In this document: piece after piece, positions 59,896 through 64,000 of the stretch | Layout: each line of letters starts with the position of its first letter | How positions within the stretch are numbered: the stretch's first letter is position 1 | NCBI GenBank assembly: GCA_963082875.1 | Contig: OY720098.1 | Location: 3,844,001-3,908,000, forward strand | Source of the DNA: Corella eumyota | Lineage: Eukaryota > Chordata > Ascidiacea > Phlebobranchia > Corellidae | Direction: 5' to 3' | Length of the DNA stretch: 64,000 bases | Notes under the pieces: model-generated | Databases searched by the model: none | The model's input: only the letters and a program-made list of their open reading frames with translations | What the model was told of the DNA's origin: nothing | Translations under genes and position numbers: made by a program

Positions 59896-62800
59896 ACTTA
59901 ACTTAAAACTAGGTTAAGGTAACAAATATTACTTAACTTAAAACTAGGTTAAGGTAACAAATATTACTCAACTTAAGACCAGGTTAAGGTAACAAATATT
60001 ACTTAACTTAAAACTAGGTTAAGGTAACAAATATTACTCAACTTAAGACCAGGTTAAGGTAACAAATATTACTCAACTCAAGACTAGGTTAAGGTAACAA
60101 ATATTACTCAACTTAAGACCAGGTTAAGGTAACAAATATTACTCAACTTAAGACCAGGTTAAGGTAACAAATAATATTCAACTTAAGACTAGGTTAAGGT
60201 AACAAATATTACTCAACTCGAGACTAGGTTAAGGTAACAAATATTACTCAACTTAAGACCAGGTTAAGGTAACAAATAATATTCAACTCAAGACTAGGTT
60301 AAGGTAACAAATATTACTTAACTTAAGACCAGGTTAAGGTAACAAATATTACTCAACTTAAGACCAGGTTAAGGTAACAAATATTACTCAACTTAAGACC
60401 AGGTTAAGGTAACAAATATTACTCAACTTAAGACCAGGTTAAGGTAACAAATATTACTCAACTTAAGACCAGGTTAAGGTAACAAATATTACTCAACTTA
60501 AGACCAGGTTAAGGTAACAAATATTACTCAACTTAAGACCAGGTTAAGGTAACAAATATTACTCAACTTAAGACCAGGTTAAGGTAACAAATAATATTCA
60601 ACTCAAGACTAGGTTAAGGTAACAAATATTACTTAACTTAAGACCAGGTTAAGGTAACAAATAATATTCAACTCAAGATTAGGTTAAGGTAACAAATATT
60701 ACTTAACTTAAGACCAGGTTAAGGTAACAAATATTATTCAACTTAAGACCAGGTTAAGGTAACAAATATTACTCAACTTAAGACTAGGTTAAGGTAACAA
60801 ATATTACTCAACTTAAGACTAGGTTAAGATAACAAATATTACTCAACTTAAGACCAGGTTAAGGTAACAAATAATATTCAACTCAAGACTAGGTTAAGGT
60901 AACAAATATTACTTAACTTAAGACCAGGTTAAGGTAACAAATATTACTCAACTTAAGACCAGGTTAAGGTAACAAATATTACTCAACTTAAGACCAGGTT
61001 AAGGTAACAAATATTACTCAACTTAAGACCAGGTTAAGGTAACAAATATTACTCAACTTAAGACCAGGTTAAGGTAACAAATATTACTTAACTTAAAACC
61101 AGGTTAAGGTAACAAATAATATTCAACTTAAGACTAAGTTAAGGTAACAAATATTACTCAACTCAAGACTAGGTTAAGGTAACAAATATTACTCAACTTA
61201 AGACCAGGTTAAGGTAACAAATATTACTCAACTCAAGACTAGGTTAAGGTAACAAATACTACTCAACTTAAGACCAGGTTAAGGTAACAAATATTACTTA
61301 ACTTAAGACCAGGTTAAGGTAACAAATATTACTCAACTCAAGACTAGGTTAAGGTAACAAATATTACTCAACTTAAGACCAGGTTAAGGTAACAAATAAT
61401 ATTCAACTCAAGACTAGGTTAAGGTAACAAATAATATTCAACTCAAGACTAGGTTAAGGTAACAAATATTACTCAACTTAAGACCAGGTTAAGGTAACAA
61501 ATATTACTCAACTTAAGACCAGGTTAAGGTAACAAATATTACTTAACTTAAGACCAGGTTAAGGTAACAAATATTACTCAACTTAAGACCAGGTTAAGGT
61601 AACAAATATTACTCAACTTAAGACCAGGTTAAGGTAACAAATATTACTCAACTTAAGACCAGGTTAAGGTAACAAATATTACTCAACTTAAGACCATGTT
61701 AAGGTAACAAATATTACTCAACTTAAGACCAGGTTAAGGTAACAAATATTACTCAACTTAAGACCAGGTTAAGGTAACAAATAATATTCAACTCAAGACT
61801 AGGTTAAGGTAACAAATATTACTTAACTTAAGACCAGGTTAAGGTAACAAATAATATTCAACTCAAGACTAGGTTAAGGTAACAAATATTACTTAACTTA
61901 AGACCAGGTTAAGGTAACAAATATTATTCAACTTAAGACCAGGTTAAGGTAACAAATATTACTCAACTTAAAACTAGGTTAAGGTAACAAATATTACTCA
62001 ACTTAAGACTAGGTTAAAGTAACAAATATTACTCAACTTAAGACCAGGTTAAGGTAACAAATAATATTCAACTCAAGACTAGGTTAAGGTAACAAATATT
62101 ACTTAACTTAAGACCAGGTTAAGGTAACAAATATTACTCAACTTAAGACCAGGTTAAGGTAACAAATATTACTCAACTTAAGACCAGGTTAAGGTAACAA
62201 ATATTACTCAACTTAAGACCAGGTTAAGGTAACAAATATTACTCAACTTAAGACCAGGTTAAGGTAACAAATATTACTTAACTTAAAACCAGGTTAAGGT
62301 AACAAATAATATTCAACTTAAGACTAGGTTAAGGTAACAAATATTACTCAACTCAAGACTAGGTTAAGGTAACAAATATTACTCAACTTAAGACCAGGTT
62401 AAGGTAACAAATATTACTCAACTCAAGACTAGGTTAAGGTAACAAATACTACTCAACTTAAGACCAGGTTAAGGTAACAAATATTACTTAACTTAAGACC
62501 AGGTTAAGGTAACAAATATTACTCAACTCAAGACTAGGTTAAGGTAACAAATATTACTCAACTTAAGACCAGGTTAAGGTAACAAATAATATTCAACTCA
62601 AGACTAGGTTAAGGTAACAAATAATATTCAACTCAAGACTAGGTTAAGGTAACAAATATTACTCAACTCAAGACTAGGTTAAGGTAACAAATATTACTCA
62701 ACTTAAGACCAGGTTAAGGTAACAAATATTACTCAACTTAAGACCAGGTTAAGGTAACAAATAATATTCAACTCAAGACTAGGTTAAGGTAACAAATAAT

Positions 62801-64000
62801 ATTCAACTCAAGACTAGGTTAAGGTAACAAATATTACTCAACTCAAGACTAGGTTAAGGTAACAAATATTACTCAACTTAAGACCAGGTTAAGATAACAA
62901 ATATTACTTAACTTAAGACCAGGTTAAGGTAACAAATATTACTCAACTCAAGACTAGGTTAAGGTAACAAATATTACTCAACTTAAGACCAGGTTAAGGT
63001 AACAAATAATATTCAACTCAAGACTAGGTTAAGGTAACAAATATTACTCAACTTAAGACCAGGTTAAGGTAACAAACATTACTCAACTCAAGACTAGGTT
63101 AAGGTAACAAATATTACTCAACTTAAGACCAGGTTAAGGTAACAAATATTACTTAACTTAAAACTAGGTTAAGGTAACAAATATTACTTAACTTAAGACC
63201 AGGTTAAGGTAACAAATAATATTCAACTCAAGACTAGGTTAAGGTAACAAACAATATTCAACTCAAGACTAGGTTAAGGTAACAAATATTACTCAACTTA
63301 AGACCAGGTTAAGGTAACAAATATTACTTAACTTAAGACCAGGTTAAGGTAACAAATATTACTCAACTTAAGACCAGGTTAAGGTAACAAATATTACTCA
63401 ACTCAAGACTAGGTTAAGGTAACAAATATTACTCAACTTAAGACCAGGTTAAGGTAACAAATATTACTCAACTTAAGACCAGGTTAAGGTAACAAATAAT
63501 ATTCAACTTAAGACTAGGTTAAGGTAACAAATATTACTCAACTCAAGACTAGGTTAAGGTAACAAATATTACTCAACTTAAGACCAGGTTAAGGTAACAA
63601 ATAATATTCAACTCAAGACTAGGTTAAGGTAACAAATATTACTTAACTTAAGACCAGGTTAAGGTAACAAATATTACTCAACTTAAGACCAGGTTAAGGT
63701 AACAAATATTACTCAACTTAAGACCAGGTTAAGGTAACAAATATTACTCAACTTAAAACCAGGTTAAGGTAACAAATATTACTCAACTTAAGACCAGGTT
63801 AAGGTAACAAATATTACTCAACTTAAGACCAGGTTAAGGTAACAAATATTACTCAACTTAAGACCAGGTTAAGGTAACAAATATTACTCAACTTAAGACC
63901 AGATTAAGGTAACAAATAATATTCAACTCAAGACTAGGTTAAGGTAACAAATAATATTCAACTCAAGACTAGGTTAAGGTAACAAATATTACTCAACTCA
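59893..64000. repeat. 35-bp minisatellite array, about 117 copies, running off the right edge
   Basis: The period is exactly 35 throughout, with the nearly invariant block GGTTAAGGTAACAAA. Two main monomer types alternate: one with ATATTACTCAACTTAAGACC and one with ATAATATTCAACTCAAGACT, plus minor variants. A larger 1190-bp (34-monomer) duplication is visible inside. The array lies upstream of the first visible CUB exon, which starts mid-domain, so it sits in an intron of that gene and makes that intron longer than 4.3 kb. Confidence 0.97.

Noticed and set aside
59893-64000. Telomere-like array because of GGTTAAGG
   Set aside because: The period is 35 bp and the hexamer TTAGGG is not repeated. 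The match to the SINE tail explains the sequence better.
59893-64000. CRISPR-like array of regular repeats
   Set aside because: There are no unique spacers: the repeats are head-to-tail with no gap, and the context is an animal intron.

Overview
The window is AT-rich animal DNA with short introns, GT-AG splicing and many small dispersed repeats. The gene content (SLC46-type transporters, canopy, SMIM15, HIBADH, ribosomal protein L15, a giant CUB-domain gene resembling cubilin) fits an invertebrate chordate. An ascidian of the Ciona type is my best guess. It rests on inference from overall style: intronless tandem paralogues, splice acceptors placed just before start codons as expected for spliced-leader trans-splicing, and a tRNA-derived SINE. 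I did not match it to a database.

Layout: (1) 1-1330, minus strand, the 5' part of a BAAT/acyl-CoA thioesterase family gene running off the left edge. (2) 2220-5641, minus strand, two tandem two-exon paralogues with C2H2 zinc fingers and a C-terminal SWIM-like CxC...CxH motif. (3) 6296-20696, minus strand, seven tandem intronless genes of the SLC46 (proton-coupled folate transporter) family. (4) 21134-31053, housekeeping genes: SMIM15 (minus) head-to-head with a canopy-family ER protein (plus), then HIBADH (minus) and RPL15 (minus). (5) 31347-31508, tRNA-Leu(CAG) and tRNA-Lys(CTT), five bases apart. (6) 31759-59677 and beyond the right edge, minus strand, the 3' part of a cubilin-like gene: 49 exons coding for 19 complete CUB domains and the end of another. 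Its introns are packed with SINE copies and minisatellites. (7) 59893-64000, a 35-bp minisatellite of about 117 copies, continuing past the window and lying in the next intron of the CUB gene.

The most notable observations are these. The 35-bp satellite matches, base for base in length, a 35-bp segment of the local tRNA-derived SINE and starts exactly where a SINE copy should have that segment. It therefore looks like a satellite born from a SINE tail. A second, independent 56-bp array from the same SINE segment lies at 40446-40677. In the SLC46 array, the two acidic residues matching human PCFT D156 and E185 keep their 29-residue spacing in all seven copies, but their identity changes (D/E, N/S, E/D, D/N), which suggests divergent transport chemistry. 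All seven proteins also begin with an endolysosomal sorting-type motif. I saw no CRISPR array, no bacterial-type operon and no retroviral or capsid-bearing element.
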